Below are positions 33,063 through 42,056 of a stretch of DNA of 64,000 nucleotides, one piece after another; the first letter of the stretch is position 1; each line of letters begins with the position of its first letter. Source of the stretch: Phycisphaerales bacterium (GTDB lineage Bacteria; Planctomycetota; Phycisphaerae; Phycisphaerales; SM1A02); the NCBI GenBank assembly GCA_022447205.1, contig JAKVBQ010000005.1, forward strand, positions 1 through 64,000, written 5' to 3'. Made by a program: the position numbers and the translations under genes. Under the pieces are notes generated by a model. It saw only the letters and a list, made by a program, of their open reading frames with translations. It did no database searches and was not told the DNA's origin.

Positions 33063-34967
33063 ATGACCAACCAGCGCATGCTCGTCCTTTCAACCTCGAT
33101 CCTGTGCACGGTGCTGACCGCTGCGGTGGCGAGCGCCGCCGTGACGGGCCTGCCGATCGAACAGGAGATGCCCGAACCGTCGGATGGCTATGCAAAGCGA
33201 CTCGATGCCTACGGGGTGGCGATCGAAGCCACCGACCAGGTGAGGAGCGACTGGCTGTACTTCTCCGCACTCGTCTACGAGCACATGACCGACCACGAGA
33301 CTGAATACGACATCCGGACCCAGCTCCGTGATCGAGGGTTCAGGATCCTGCTGGCCGGACCCCACCAACTGCTGACCGAACTGCCCGAGTACGCGGATGA
33401 CCCCGAGGTCGCGCATGCCGCCGGCCTCGGCGGCAATCCCGATGAGTACCGGATCGCGGTTCGCACGATGCACCCGCACATCCTCGTCCACGAACTCGCC
33501 CACGGGATCTACCACTCCGCGATCCAGTATCAGGAGAATGACGGTTCCATCGATCCCGAAGTGGTCGAAGCCCCACCGAGGCCGGGCACCTTCACGCATG
33601 CACTGCACGAAGCGTACGACTCGGCCATCGATGCCGGCACCTGGAACGGGATGTACTTCGAGGCGCACGCGGACGAGTACTGGGCGGAAGGCGTCTCACT
33701 CTGGTTCAGGACCATGCCGCAGGACGTCATCGAGGAACTCGAGGCCGAACTGGACCCACGCGACAGGCGGCTTCTCGAAGCGGATCCACGAGCGTTCCTG
33801 CGCAAGCACGACCCGACGCTCCATGCCCTGGTCGCGGGCATCTTCCCCGACACCGACTGGTGGCCGATGGACATGCAGGTGTCCGGGCCGGATGAGATGC
33901 CGCTCGAAGAGGAGGAGGAGGGCATCATGGGCCTCGCCCGTGAACTCCAGACCATCGCGGGCGAGAACATCGACGAGGCGATGGAGATGATGTCGGACAT
34001 CCGGTTCGACATCATGCGCGAGGAGGGCATGCGTGTCGCCAGCGAGGTGTTCGCCGACCTTTCGGACACCCTCGAGAACCCCGAACTCCACGCCTACGCG
34101 GAACGGATCCTGGGCGAGCTCGCCGACCTCAAGGATGCCGCACTGGCGAAGGTCGAACTGCCGACCGACCTGCCCGACTTCGTGGTCCGACCGATCCCGG
34201 CGGAGGGCGATCTCTCGGTGTTCAGGCCCGGCTTCAGCAAATACACGGAAGTCTTCGGGGTGCACGTCTTCGCGACCGAGAGGACGCCCGATCCAAAGGT
34301 GCTCCATGCGGCACGGGTCCTCGCCGAGTATCTCGACAACGACGAGAACGGACGCGTGGACGACGAGGCCGTGCACCGGGTCCTCGTGGAGGGCCGGGCG
34401 TTCCTGGTGATGTTCGCGACGGAACGCGACGCTCGACGCGCCCGGTTCGACCACCGAAGAATCGAGGAGGCCGGGTTCCTCATCGGGCAGGATCTCTATG
34501 GCGAGGAGACGATCCCCGACGGACCGCCCCACGTGCGTGAACCGGGTCGATTCGACGCCTCGCTCGAAGAGGTGCTTCACCTCGTGTCGAACGGCTGGCG
34601 GGACGCATACCCCGACGACTTCGGCTACGAACCCGGTTCGCGCCTCACCGATGCGATGGACCTCGCACGTGGCGGTCGCTTCCAGCGGGTCCCCCGCCGC
34701 TATCCGGACGACGCCTGGTACCACTACGACGACGAGACCTGCGACTATGAATGCATGGCCGCGGAATACCTCTACTGGGCACTGACCTCGCTCCTTGACG
34801 GCCAGTCCTACCCCGGACGCGCCCGGGAGATCGCGGTCGAATGGCAATGCCCGACACCGGAGCTGCTCCGTGAACGTGACGCCGCGGTGCACGAGCTCCT
34901 GACCGACGAACGGATCGCCCTGCCACGACGACTGCCTGACGGCCGGTATCAACCGGGTGGTTCCTGA
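33063..34967 (+). CDS. Exported zincin-like protein with duplicated metalloprotease domain
   Basis: A 634-residue protein with a signal peptide (about 1-26). The first half holds HELAHGIYH (His143, Glu144, His147) and, further on, EAHADEYWAEG, which supplies a plausible third ligand: a zinc metallopeptidase-like fold. The second half repeats the layout: EEVLHLVSNGW at 502-512 in place of HELAH, then ECMAAEYLYWALTSLL in place of the Glu element. There the first His of the motif is Glu, so the second copy is probably inactive. GAGGAACTCCTC precedes the ATG. The substrate is unknown; an extracytoplasmic peptidase or wall-bound protein is likely. Confidence 0.75.
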   Translation: MTNQRMLVLSTSILCTVLTAAVASAAVTGLPIEQEMPEPSDGYAKRLDAYGVAIEATDQVRSDWLYFSALVYEHMTDHETEYDIRTQLRDRGFRILLAGPHQLLTELPEYADDPEVAHAAGLGGNPDEYRIAVRTMHPHILVHELAHGIYHSAIQYQENDGSIDPEVVEAPPRPGTFTHALHEAYDSAIDAGTWNGMYFEAHADEYWAEGVSLWFRTMPQDVIEELEAELDPRDRRLLEADPRAFLRKHDPTLHALVAGIFPDTDWWPMDMQVSGPDEMPLEEEEEGIMGLARELQTIAGENIDEAMEMMSDIRFDIMREEGMRVASEVFADLSDTLENPELHAYAERILGELADLKDAALAKVELPTDLPDFVVRPIPAEGDLSVFRPGFSKYTEVFGVHVFATERTPDPKVLHAARVLAEYLDNDENGRVDDEAVHRVLVEGRAFLVMFATERDARRARFDHRRIEEAGFLIGQDLYGEETIPDGPPHVREPGRFDASLEEVLHLVSNGWRDAYPDDFGYEPGSRLTDAMDLARGGRFQRVPRRYPDDAWYHYDDETCDYECMAAEYLYWALTSLLDGQSYPGRAREIAVEWQCPTPELLRERDAAVHELLTDERIALPRRLPDGRYQPGGS

Positions 34968-34975
34968 CCGATCGC

Positions 34976-36895
34976 CTAGTCGGCGAGGAAGCGATCGAGG
35001 ATCGGATCGGCGATCTTCATGAAGTCGTAGTCGGTGACGATCCCGACCAGCTTGCCCTTGTCGACCACCGGCAGCGAACCGACCCGCTTCTCACGCATGA
35101 GCTTCAGGGCATCCCTCGCCGTCGTCTCCGGGGTGACGGTGATGACATCTCGCCGCATGATCTTCGAGACCGGAACCGACTGCTCCTCCTCCTCGGTGCT
35201 GCGACCCAGTCGCCGAAGATGGTGGATGAGATCCCGGTGGGTGACGAGACCCACGAGCGCGTGATCGTCATCCTCCACGGGAATGTGCCGGACGTGCTTC
35301 CAGTCCATCAAGTTGGTGACGAGATCGACGATGTCGTTCTCATGAACCGTGAAGAGTTCGGTCGCCATGAACTGACCGACGGTCCTGACATGACGACTGT
35401 CGCCCTCGAACTCGGCGGCACCGAGCGGTTCCCAGGTGTGGACGGGTGCGTTGTGCAGCTGGCGATCCGCCATCCCCGCGGTGAGCCGGGCCATGAGGGG
35501 CCCCCGCTTGCCGTCGAGCTTCGCACCACCCATCGACTTGAGCACCCATGCGGCACCGGTACGACCCGAGGCCACCCGAGCCTCGATCACACCGAGATAC
35601 CGTTCGATGTCCGCGGAATCGATCCCGCTTGCGGCGAGCCCCTCGCGTGCGAGCGGAAGCACCTTGGTCAGAAGCAGTTCGCCTGCAGGATGGGTCTGGC
35701 CGTCGAGCCAGTGAAGCTGTGCGTCGAGACCGTGCCTTGCAGCGGAGTCAAAGCTCTGGAACACGTCGTCGAATTCGATGACCGAGGTGATGTCCTCCAC
35801 CGAATCATGGAGTCCCCGCATGAGACCGAGCCAGAATGCCGCGTTCGCGACCTCGTCGACGGGAGTCGGCCCCGCGGGAAGCACCCTGTTCTCGATACGC
35901 AGATGCGGCTTGCCGTTGGAGATGCCGTAGCACGCCCGGTTCCAGCGGTAGACGGTCCCGTTGAACAGTTTCAAGGCGTCGAGGTTGGGTATGCGACCGG
36001 AACGGAGCGCCTCGATGGGATCCTCACCCGGCACGTCGTAGAAGAGCGGCTTGAAGCGGGCGATGTCCTCCTGGAAGATCTCGAGCACGCCGTCCTTCAC
36101 CCATGAGGATCCGAACGTCACGCGCGGAGGGAAGCGGCGCGTCCCGTCATCACTCATCCGGGTGTCGATCGACTGCTGGAACAATGCGATGCGCGTCTCG
36201 CGCCAGAGTCGACGCCCGAGGAGCAGCGGTGAATTGACGGCTGCCGCCAGCACCGGACCGGTCGCCACCTGTGCGAGGTTGTACCAGTTGGCGAACTGGT
36301 CCGGATCGACCTGGAAGTGGACCTGGAAGCTGGTGTTGCAGGCCTCGAGCATGATGTTGTCGTGCTGGACGACGAGGTCGTCGACCCCGGCGATGTTCAG
36401 TTCGTAGGGTCGACCGCGGGAGCGGGAGAGCGCCTCGTTCATCTGGTGGTAGCGAGGCCGGTCACTCAGGTTCTCGAGGACCAGGTCCCCCTTGGTCAGG
36501 GTGGGCAGGATCCCGGTGAGCACCAGCAGTGCGTCGTGCTCGCCGGCAACGGCCCGAACCTGGGCGAGGTGGGCATGGATCTGGTGTTCGAGGTCACGGA
36601 GCGCACTCCCGCCGAAGGCCAGAGGCTCGAGGTTCATCTCGATGTTGAAGCGTCCGAGCTCGGTGGTGAAGTTCGACTTCGGCAGGCGCGCAAGGAGCGT
36701 CTCGGAGATCGGGGCGGGCGCTCCCGAGGGATCGATGATCGCGGCTTCCTGCTCGGCACCGATGCGACGGACACCGGATTCGAGGACACCGTCCGCGAGC
36801 ATCGTCTCGAGCGCCTCGACATCCCTGAGGAGTGCCCTCAGGTAGGCGCGTCGCTGCTCGTCACTGTCGGCTTCGTGTGCGTCGGCAAGTCCCAT
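34976..36895 (-). CDS. GCS2-like (glutamate-cysteine ligase) domain fused to two CBS domains
   Basis: A 639-residue cytoplasmic protein. Residues about 1-470 match the glutamate-cysteine ligase GCS2/YbdK-like family (RRIGAEQEAAIID, SNFTTELGRFNIEMNLEP, VHFQVDPDQFANWYNLAQ, ISNGKPHLRIENRVLPAGP). Two CBS domains follow at about 505-560 and 580-632 (HIPVEDDDHALVGLVTHRDL; SLPVVDKGKLVGIVTDYDF). CBS pairs bind adenosine nucleotides, so ligase activity may respond to energy state. The ATG at 36895 is chosen for GAAGGG 8 bases upstream. It converges with the zincin gene (8-bp gap). Confidence 0.83.
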   Translation of the reverse strand: MGLADAHEADSDEQRRAYLRALLRDVEALETMLADGVLESGVRRIGAEQEAAIIDPSGAPAPISETLLARLPKSNFTTELGRFNIEMNLEPLAFGGSALRDLEHQIHAHLAQVRAVAGEHDALLVLTGILPTLTKGDLVLENLSDRPRYHQMNEALSRSRGRPYELNIAGVDDLVVQHDNIMLEACNTSFQVHFQVDPDQFANWYNLAQVATGPVLAAAVNSPLLLGRRLWRETRIALFQQSIDTRMSDDGTRRFPPRVTFGSSWVKDGVLEIFQEDIARFKPLFYDVPGEDPIEALRSGRIPNLDALKLFNGTVYRWNRACYGISNGKPHLRIENRVLPAGPTPVDEVANAAFWLGLMRGLHDSVEDITSVIEFDDVFQSFDSAARHGLDAQLHWLDGQTHPAGELLLTKVLPLAREGLAASGIDSADIERYLGVIEARVASGRTGAAWVLKSMGGAKLDGKRGPLMARLTAGMADRQLHNAPVHTWEPLGAAEFEGDSRHVRTVGQFMATELFTVHENDIVDLVTNLMDWKHVRHIPVEDDDHALVGLVTHRDLIHHLRRLGRSTEEEEQSVPVSKIMRRDVITVTPETTARDALKLMREKRVGSLPVVDKGKLVGIVTDYDFMKIADPILDRFLAD

Positions 36896-36931
36896 GTGAA
36901 ATGCCCTTCTCAATGTCAGCCCGATGCGGGT

Positions 36932-37666
36932 TCAGCAGGACCGGGCGATGTGCTCGAGAAAACGTGGAAGGATCATGGCCGCTTCAGGGGTCGGACGCAT
37001 CCGGGACTTCAGGTCCTCGAATTCCGCATCGTCCGGCATGTACTGGCGAAACTGGGTGAGTCGTTCGATCAGTCGACCCGGAGTCAGTTCCGAGTGAAAC
37101 TGGGTGCCGTAGACCGGGACCCCCTCCATCTTGAAGGCCTGGTTGCGACAGATGTCGGAATGAACGAGTTCGGTCGCCCCCGGAGGCAGTTCAAGAACCC
37201 GATCATGATGTCCCATGAGGACCGGGAAGCTCGCCGGGAGATGCCCGAAGAGCGGGTCATCGAGGGTGGCGTCGAGAGCGTGTGCCTCCAGGACGCCGAC
37301 CTCGGCATGCTCGGGATCGTGGATCACGGTCCCACCGAGGGCACGCGCGATGAACTGGTGCCCCCAGCATGAACCGAGCAAGGGCCTGCCTCGATCAGCC
37401 AGGCGACGCACATCCGCGGCAAGCCAGTCGGTGAAGGGGTCGTCGTCGACGACCGAGTGTGAACCGGAACCACCGATGATGATGCCATCCGCACCGTCGT
37501 AGCGTTCGGGATCGATGCCATCGACGTCGACCACGTTCACCGAGTCCAGCTGGGCGGGATCGAGACCGGACATCTCCAGGACGCACTGCTGCTCATGCGT
37601 GGCGGAAAAGTCGTCTCCACGGATCTGGACGAGCAGGATCTTGATGGTTGCCGGTCCGGTGGTCAT
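36932..37666 (-). CDS. Class I glutamine amidotransferase (GATase1) protein
   Basis: A 244-residue GMP-synthase-like amidotransferase. The nucleophile elbow is LLGSCWGHQ with Cys100; His191 and Glu193 lie in YGTQFHSE, completing the triad. An intact triad suggests glutamine or a gamma-glutamyl compound as substrate. The start at 37666 is supported by TACCAT 6 bases upstream; longer frames have no signal. It stands directly upstream of the GCS2-like gene (36-bp gap), so both may act in gamma-glutamyl metabolism; that link is inference. Confidence 0.86.
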   Translation of the reverse strand: MTTGPATIKILLVQIRGDDFSATHEQQCVLEMSGLDPAQLDSVNVVDVDGIDPERYDGADGIIIGGSGSHSVVDDDPFTDWLAADVRRLADRGRPLLGSCWGHQFIARALGGTVIHDPEHAEVGVLEAHALDATLDDPLFGHLPASFPVLMGHHDRVLELPPGATELVHSDICRNQAFKMEGVPVYGTQFHSELTPGRLIERLTQFRQYMPDDAEFEDLKSRMRPTPEAAMILPRFLEHIARSC

Positions 37667-37678
37667 GCAGGAATGGTA
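37667..37678 (-). promoter_or_regulatory. Leaderless-type -10 box of the amidotransferase gene
   Basis: On the minus strand TACCAT (37673-37678), TCCTGC, ATG. No ribosome-binding sequence lies between. Confidence 0.5.
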
Positions 37679-37739
37679 ACAGGCCGCCATGCGACGACGT
37701 ACCATGCTCATGCCGATCACAGCTGATTTGGGAGACACG

Positions 37740-37907
37740 ATGGACGAATGGACCACACGAAGACTCACGACCAGTGATGGTGCCCGCCTCGAACTCATCG
37801 AGTCGGATTCGGGACCACCCTTGGTGATGATCCCGACGGCACGAGCATCCCCGATGCACTCCCCTGTATCCTGTCACCAGAACGAGATGACACCGATCAA
37901 CCGATGA
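37740..37907 (+). pseudogene. Truncated alpha/beta-hydrolase N-terminus
   Basis: A 55-codon frame with a good ribosome-binding site (GGGAG, 5 bases before the ATG). The peptide reads TTSDGARLELIESDSGPPLV followed by MIP, the usual first two strands of an alpha/beta-hydrolase. It then changes abruptly to unrelated sequence and ends at 37907, 10 bp before zwf. An internal deletion that removed the catalytic domain is the simplest reading. It may still be translated; the upstream control region seems intact. Confidence 0.6.
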
Positions 37908-37917
37908 GAAGGCAACG

Positions 37918-39363
37918 ATGACTGCAGCGACCGGCAACGCCATGACCCCGACGAACGAGATCACCCGAAGCGACGCGATCGTCCTGTTCGGCGCATCGGG
38001 CGATCTTGCACGGAAGATGACCTTCATCTCCCTCTACCACCTGGCGAGGCGCGGCCTCCTCGACATGCCGATCATCGGCGTGGCGTTCAGCGACTGGGAC
38101 GACGAGACCTTCCGAGCGAAGGCACTTGCCGCCATCGAGGCGACGGGAACCAAGGTCGATGATGCCACGTGGAAGTCGATGGCTTCCCGAATGACCTTCG
38201 TCCAGGGCGACTACACGAAGCCGGACACCTATGAACGGGTGAAGTCGGCACTGGCGGGATCCAGCAACCCCCTCTTCTATCTCGAGATCCCACCGGGCCT
38301 CTTCCTGGTGACGGTGCAGGGACTCCACGGCGCGGGACTCGTGAAGAACGCGAGGGTCGTGATCGAGAAGCCGTTCGGGCACGACTACCAGTCCGCGGTC
38401 GACCTCTACGCGGAACTGATGAAGCTGATCGACGACGATCAGCTGTACCGGATCGACCACTACCTCGGCAAGAACGCGGTGCAGGACATCATGGTCTGGC
38501 GTTTCGCCAACCGGATGTTCGAACCGCTCTGGAACAACAACAACATCGAGAGCGTCCAGATCACGATGTCCGAATCGTTCGACGTCTCCGATCGAGGGTC
38601 GTTCTACGACAAGGTCGGTGCACTGAAGGACGTGATCCAGAACCACATCATGCAGGTCATCGGCCTGCTTGCCATGGACCCGCCTTCGAAGGCCGAACCG
38701 GAACCGATCCACGCCCAGCAACTCGAGGTCTTCCAGTCGATGCGACCCGTCCAGCCCGGGGACTACATCCGCGGCCAGTACGAGGGGTACCTCGATGTCG
38801 ATGGCGTCGAGGAAGGCTCGACGACCGAGACGTTCGTCGCACTGAAGGTCCACATCGATTCCTGGCGATGGGCGGGCGTTCCCTTCTTCATCCGTGCGGG
38901 CAAGAGCCTCGCGGACACCGCGACCGAGGCGGTCGTGGTCTTCCGAAGGCCCCCGCTTCGACTCTTCGAGGAGACCGACTGCCCGGACCCCGAGCGGAAC
39001 CGACTTCGTTTCCGCCTCGGGCACAATGATGGTGTGCAGATGCAGGTGCAGGCACTCGACCCCTCCTCGCACATGGCTTCCAAGGCGGTCGTCCTGAACG
39101 TCGACTTCAACGAAGCGCTCGGTGAGGAGAAACTCCCCTACGAGCAACTGCTCGGTGACGCCCTGGAAGGCAACGCAACGCGCTTCGCGACGCAGAGGAT
39201 CATCGAAGGCACCTGGACCGCACTTGCCCCGATCCTCGAGAACCCGGGACCGGTCGAGGTCTACAAGCCGGGAACGATGGGACCCGAAAGTGCGGACGAG
39301 ATGATCCGGGAATACGGCGGGTGGATCCAGCCGATCGGACCTGCATCGGACATGCCGGCCTGA
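37918..39363 (+). CDS. zwf: Glucose-6-phosphate 1-dehydrogenase
   Basis: A 481-residue enzyme that oxidises glucose 6-phosphate to 6-phosphogluconolactone with NADP+, the entry to the oxidative pentose phosphate pathway. The nucleotide-binding loop is LFGASGDLA (residues 23-31), IEKPFGHDYQSA carries the conserved EKPFG, and the substrate-site signature is YRIDHYLGK. The length is normal for the family. AGAAGG precedes the ATG. The hydrolase stump lies immediately upstream; 6-phosphogluconolactonase and 6-phosphogluconate dehydrogenase are not adjacent. Confidence 0.97.
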   Translation: MTAATGNAMTPTNEITRSDAIVLFGASGDLARKMTFISLYHLARRGLLDMPIIGVAFSDWDDETFRAKALAAIEATGTKVDDATWKSMASRMTFVQGDYTKPDTYERVKSALAGSSNPLFYLEIPPGLFLVTVQGLHGAGLVKNARVVIEKPFGHDYQSAVDLYAELMKLIDDDQLYRIDHYLGKNAVQDIMVWRFANRMFEPLWNNNNIESVQITMSESFDVSDRGSFYDKVGALKDVIQNHIMQVIGLLAMDPPSKAEPEPIHAQQLEVFQSMRPVQPGDYIRGQYEGYLDVDGVEEGSTTETFVALKVHIDSWRWAGVPFFIRAGKSLADTATEAVVVFRRPPLRLFEETDCPDPERNRLRFRLGHNDGVQMQVQALDPSSHMASKAVVLNVDFNEALGEEKLPYEQLLGDALEGNATRFATQRIIEGTWTALAPILENPGPVEVYKPGTMGPESADEMIREYGGWIQPIGPASDMPA

Positions 39364-39364
39364 G

Positions 39365-40906
39365 TCAACCGGTCCAGTTGCCCAGAAGCATGGACAGGTC
39401 CGCACCCTCGACGGTGCCGTTCCCATCCAGGTCGGAATCGGCTCCCGAAGTGTTCCATTCCGCGAGCAGCACGGCGAGGTCGGCGCCATTGATGCGACCG
39501 TCGGCGTTGAGATCACCGAACATGGTGATCGCAAGTGCATCCTCGGGAGCGACGAGGATCGCTCCCTGGGGCACGATCGGAACCGAAGTGGCAGGCACCA
39601 CCTCCCAGGTCCCGAGCCGGGTGTCCACCACCGCGATCTCGGACACGCCGAGCTGAAGGGAGAGGTCGGCGATCACGCCGTTCCCGTGCGTGGTGTAGAC
39701 CACATGCAGGTCGAAGGCATCAGCCTCCTCGCTCGAGAGCAGTCGATGCATCCTGATCGGCCCGGACGGAGGCAGGTCGACGACATGCTCCGCCTGCGCG
39801 AGATACCTGACCGCCCCGACGAGGTAGGGATAGGCCGACCAGTCGGCCTCGAGCGGCTGGTAGTCGAAGCCATCCGCCCCGGGATTTTCGGCTTCCCACT
39901 CGAGGAACTCGGTTCTGACCTCCTTGATCGTCGAGAAGACGCCGGCGTCATGTCCGCCCACCGGAATGTCGACGAAGGTGTCGTCCAGCCAGGCGATCAG
40001 CGGCTCCCAGGCGTCCCGGGTCGAGGTGCCCTCGATGACGTCGTGGCAGTGCGCGGCCCATCCGGTGACCCAGATCCGATCGTTGCCCGTGACCTTGATG
40101 TCGTGCAGCCAGTTCAGCAGCTCCATGAGGAACCGCGCCTTGAATGCAGGGAGTCGCATGTCCTGAAGGACCCCGAAGTGGACCTCGTTCTTCCCGAGAA
40201 CAGGGCCGAAGGGAACCAGCACGACGGGACCGTCGAGATCGCTTCGAAGAATTCCATCACGTGCCGGTCGCCACGGATTCATCGCATAGTGATCGAAGAA
40301 GGAGGTGAAGATCTCCTCCGGACCCTGCTCATGGCCGACGAAACCGTAGTCCTCCAGCATGTCGATCCGCAGGGTGTCGTCGTTGGGGACGTGTGCGCCG
40401 AGGACGTCGTTGATGGCTCGAACGGCAGCGGGATCGGTGACACCCAGGACCTGCTCGACGACCTCGTCGACCATGGCCACATGACTGTCCCAGAGCGCCT
40501 CGATCTCCTCCTCGCTGGTGGCTCCCGTATCGACCCAGACGAAGGGTGCGACCTGTGTGCGGTTGTGGAGGTGGGTCCCGATCTGATCACCGTGTTCGTG
40601 CAGACGCTCGATCAGCGGAAAGCCGGATTCCGGCTTCTCGAGCACCCACTCCATGAACTGCCCGGTGGAGAGGAAGCTGATGCGAGCACCATGAGCCTCC
40701 GCCTCGTCAAGCGCCTCGTCGACCGCGACGACCCACTCGTCGTAGAGCACCTCCTGCAACGAGGGGGAGCCGAACCACATCGGATCGCAATGGATCTCGA
40801 TGACGACATGAATCGGTCGAGGGGCGTCCTCCTGGGCACGGACGTGCGAAGACATCCCGAAGAGGAGGAGCAGGAACGTGAGCGTGGTGATGATCGAATC
40901 GCGCAT
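39365..40906 (-). CDS. Secreted polysaccharide-deacetylase-like protein with dockerin-like C-terminus
   Basis: A 513-residue exported protein. The start at 40906 directly precedes a signal peptide (MRDSIITTLTFLLLLFGMSS). The N-terminal domain has strands and motifs like NodB-type deacetylases (HVVIEIHCDPMWFG, ARISFLSTGQFMEWVL, HGDQIGTHLHNRTQVAPF), although the acidic pair is not exactly placed. The end holds a dockerin-like pair (GADLAVLLAEWN, GADLSMLLGNWTG). Unlike most others here, it has no terminal Cys. It probably modifies or senses a polysaccharide outside the cell. It converges with zwf, with no gap to speak of. Confidence 0.72.
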   Translation of the reverse strand: MRDSIITTLTFLLLLFGMSSHVRAQEDAPRPIHVVIEIHCDPMWFGSPSLQEVLYDEWVVAVDEALDEAEAHGARISFLSTGQFMEWVLEKPESGFPLIERLHEHGDQIGTHLHNRTQVAPFVWVDTGATSEEEIEALWDSHVAMVDEVVEQVLGVTDPAAVRAINDVLGAHVPNDDTLRIDMLEDYGFVGHEQGPEEIFTSFFDHYAMNPWRPARDGILRSDLDGPVVLVPFGPVLGKNEVHFGVLQDMRLPAFKARFLMELLNWLHDIKVTGNDRIWVTGWAAHCHDVIEGTSTRDAWEPLIAWLDDTFVDIPVGGHDAGVFSTIKEVRTEFLEWEAENPGADGFDYQPLEADWSAYPYLVGAVRYLAQAEHVVDLPPSGPIRMHRLLSSEEADAFDLHVVYTTHGNGVIADLSLQLGVSEIAVVDTRLGTWEVVPATSVPIVPQGAILVAPEDALAITMFGDLNADGRINGADLAVLLAEWNTSGADSDLDGNGTVEGADLSMLLGNWTG

Positions 40907-41030
40907 GACAGGCCCTTCGTCGGACGTAGACCGGGATCGGATCGGAACGAACACCATGTTCGGCGGAGACGCGTCGAAAGACAATGGAAAAGGGCGAATG
41001 GTCGAAAATGCGGGATGCGGCGGCACCGGG

Positions 41031-41042
41031 TAGAGTCATGAC
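41031..41042 (+). promoter_or_regulatory. Leaderless-type -10 box of the NHL-repeat gene
   Basis: TAGAGT (41031-41036), CATGAC, then ATGATG. An ATG inside the spacer runs straight into a stop, so the start at 41043 is preferred. No ribosome-binding sequence is visible. Confidence 0.5.
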
Positions 41043-42041
41043 ATGATGAACACCGCAAGAACACTGATTATCGCCGCCCTGTCCCTCCCGACCCTCGTTC
41101 TGTCCGCAGCCGGAACCGGCCATGACGAAGCGGACGAATGGACCCCGGTCGCGGGGTTCGCTCGCGGCGAGGACACCGGCCGGCTCGGCAACACCCATGG
41201 TGGCGTGGTGATCGACAAGGCGGGACTCGTCTACTCGAACACCGACACCCCCCGCTCGATCATGGTCCACCAGCCCGACGGCACCTTCGTGCGGTCGCTG
41301 GGTTCCGCGTGGCCCGGCATCCACGGGATGGCGATCCGGGAGGAGAACGGAACCGAGTACATCTACGCCGCGCACCTCGCCGGCAAGCAGGTGCTCAAGC
41401 TTCGACTCGACGGCACCCTGGTCTGGGCGCTCGGCGTGCCGATGGAATCGGGGAAGTACGACGACAACCCCGGCGCATACAACCCCACCGGGGTCGCGGT
41501 CGGACCGGACGGAACGATCTTCGTGGTCGACGGCTATGGACGGAACTGGGTCCACGTCTTCGGTCCCGACCTCGTCTATCGCAGTTCGTTCGGCGGACGT
41601 GGCACGGAACCCGGCCTGTTCCAGACCTGTCATGGCGTCGCGATCGACGATCGCGGTGATGAACCGATGCTCCTCGTCTGCGACCGCGAGAACCGTCGGA
41701 TCCAGCGCTTCACCCTGGACGGCACGTTCGTCGACGTCCCGGCGACGGGTCTTCGCCGTCCCTGTGCGATGAGCGTGGTCGGCGACGAGGTCGCGATCGC
41801 GGAACTCGAGGGCCGAGTCACCATCCTCGGGCCCGACTTCGAGGTGGTGGCCCACGTGGGTGACAACCCGAACAAGGAGCAGTGGGCACGCAACGGCGTT
41901 CCTGCAAGCGATTGGATCGACGGGGTGTTCACCGCCCCCCACGGATGCTGCCTTGATGCAGACGGCAATCTCTACGTCAGCGACTGGAACGCGACGGGCC
42001 GTCTCAGCAAGATCGAGCGGACTCCTGCAAAGACACCCTGA
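41043..42041 (+). CDS. Secreted six-bladed beta-propeller (NHL-repeat) protein
   Basis: A 332-residue exported protein with a signal peptide (about 1-22). Blades repeat the pattern G-x-x-Y-V-x-D: GGVVIDKAGLVYSNTDTPRS, GVAVGPDGTIFVVDGYGRNW, GVAIDDRGDEPMLLVCDREN, GCCLDADGNLYVSDWNATGR. These are NHL/SMP-30-like units. Such planctomycete proteins are often annotated as peptidylglycolate lyase-like; no catalytic residue can be claimed. It converges with the AIM24-family gene (15-bp gap). Confidence 0.8.
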   Translation: MMNTARTLIIAALSLPTLVLSAAGTGHDEADEWTPVAGFARGEDTGRLGNTHGGVVIDKAGLVYSNTDTPRSIMVHQPDGTFVRSLGSAWPGIHGMAIREENGTEYIYAAHLAGKQVLKLRLDGTLVWALGVPMESGKYDDNPGAYNPTGVAVGPDGTIFVVDGYGRNWVHVFGPDLVYRSSFGGRGTEPGLFQTCHGVAIDDRGDEPMLLVCDRENRRIQRFTLDGTFVDVPATGLRRPCAMSVVGDEVAIAELEGRVTILGPDFEVVAHVGDNPNKEQWARNGVPASDWIDGVFTAPHGCCLDADGNLYVSDWNATGRLSKIERTPAKTP

Positions 42042-42056
42042 GCGGGTGGAGTCGAC

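Noticed and set aside
37897-39540. 547-codon minus-strand frame
   Set aside because: It is antisense to zwf, which is certain.
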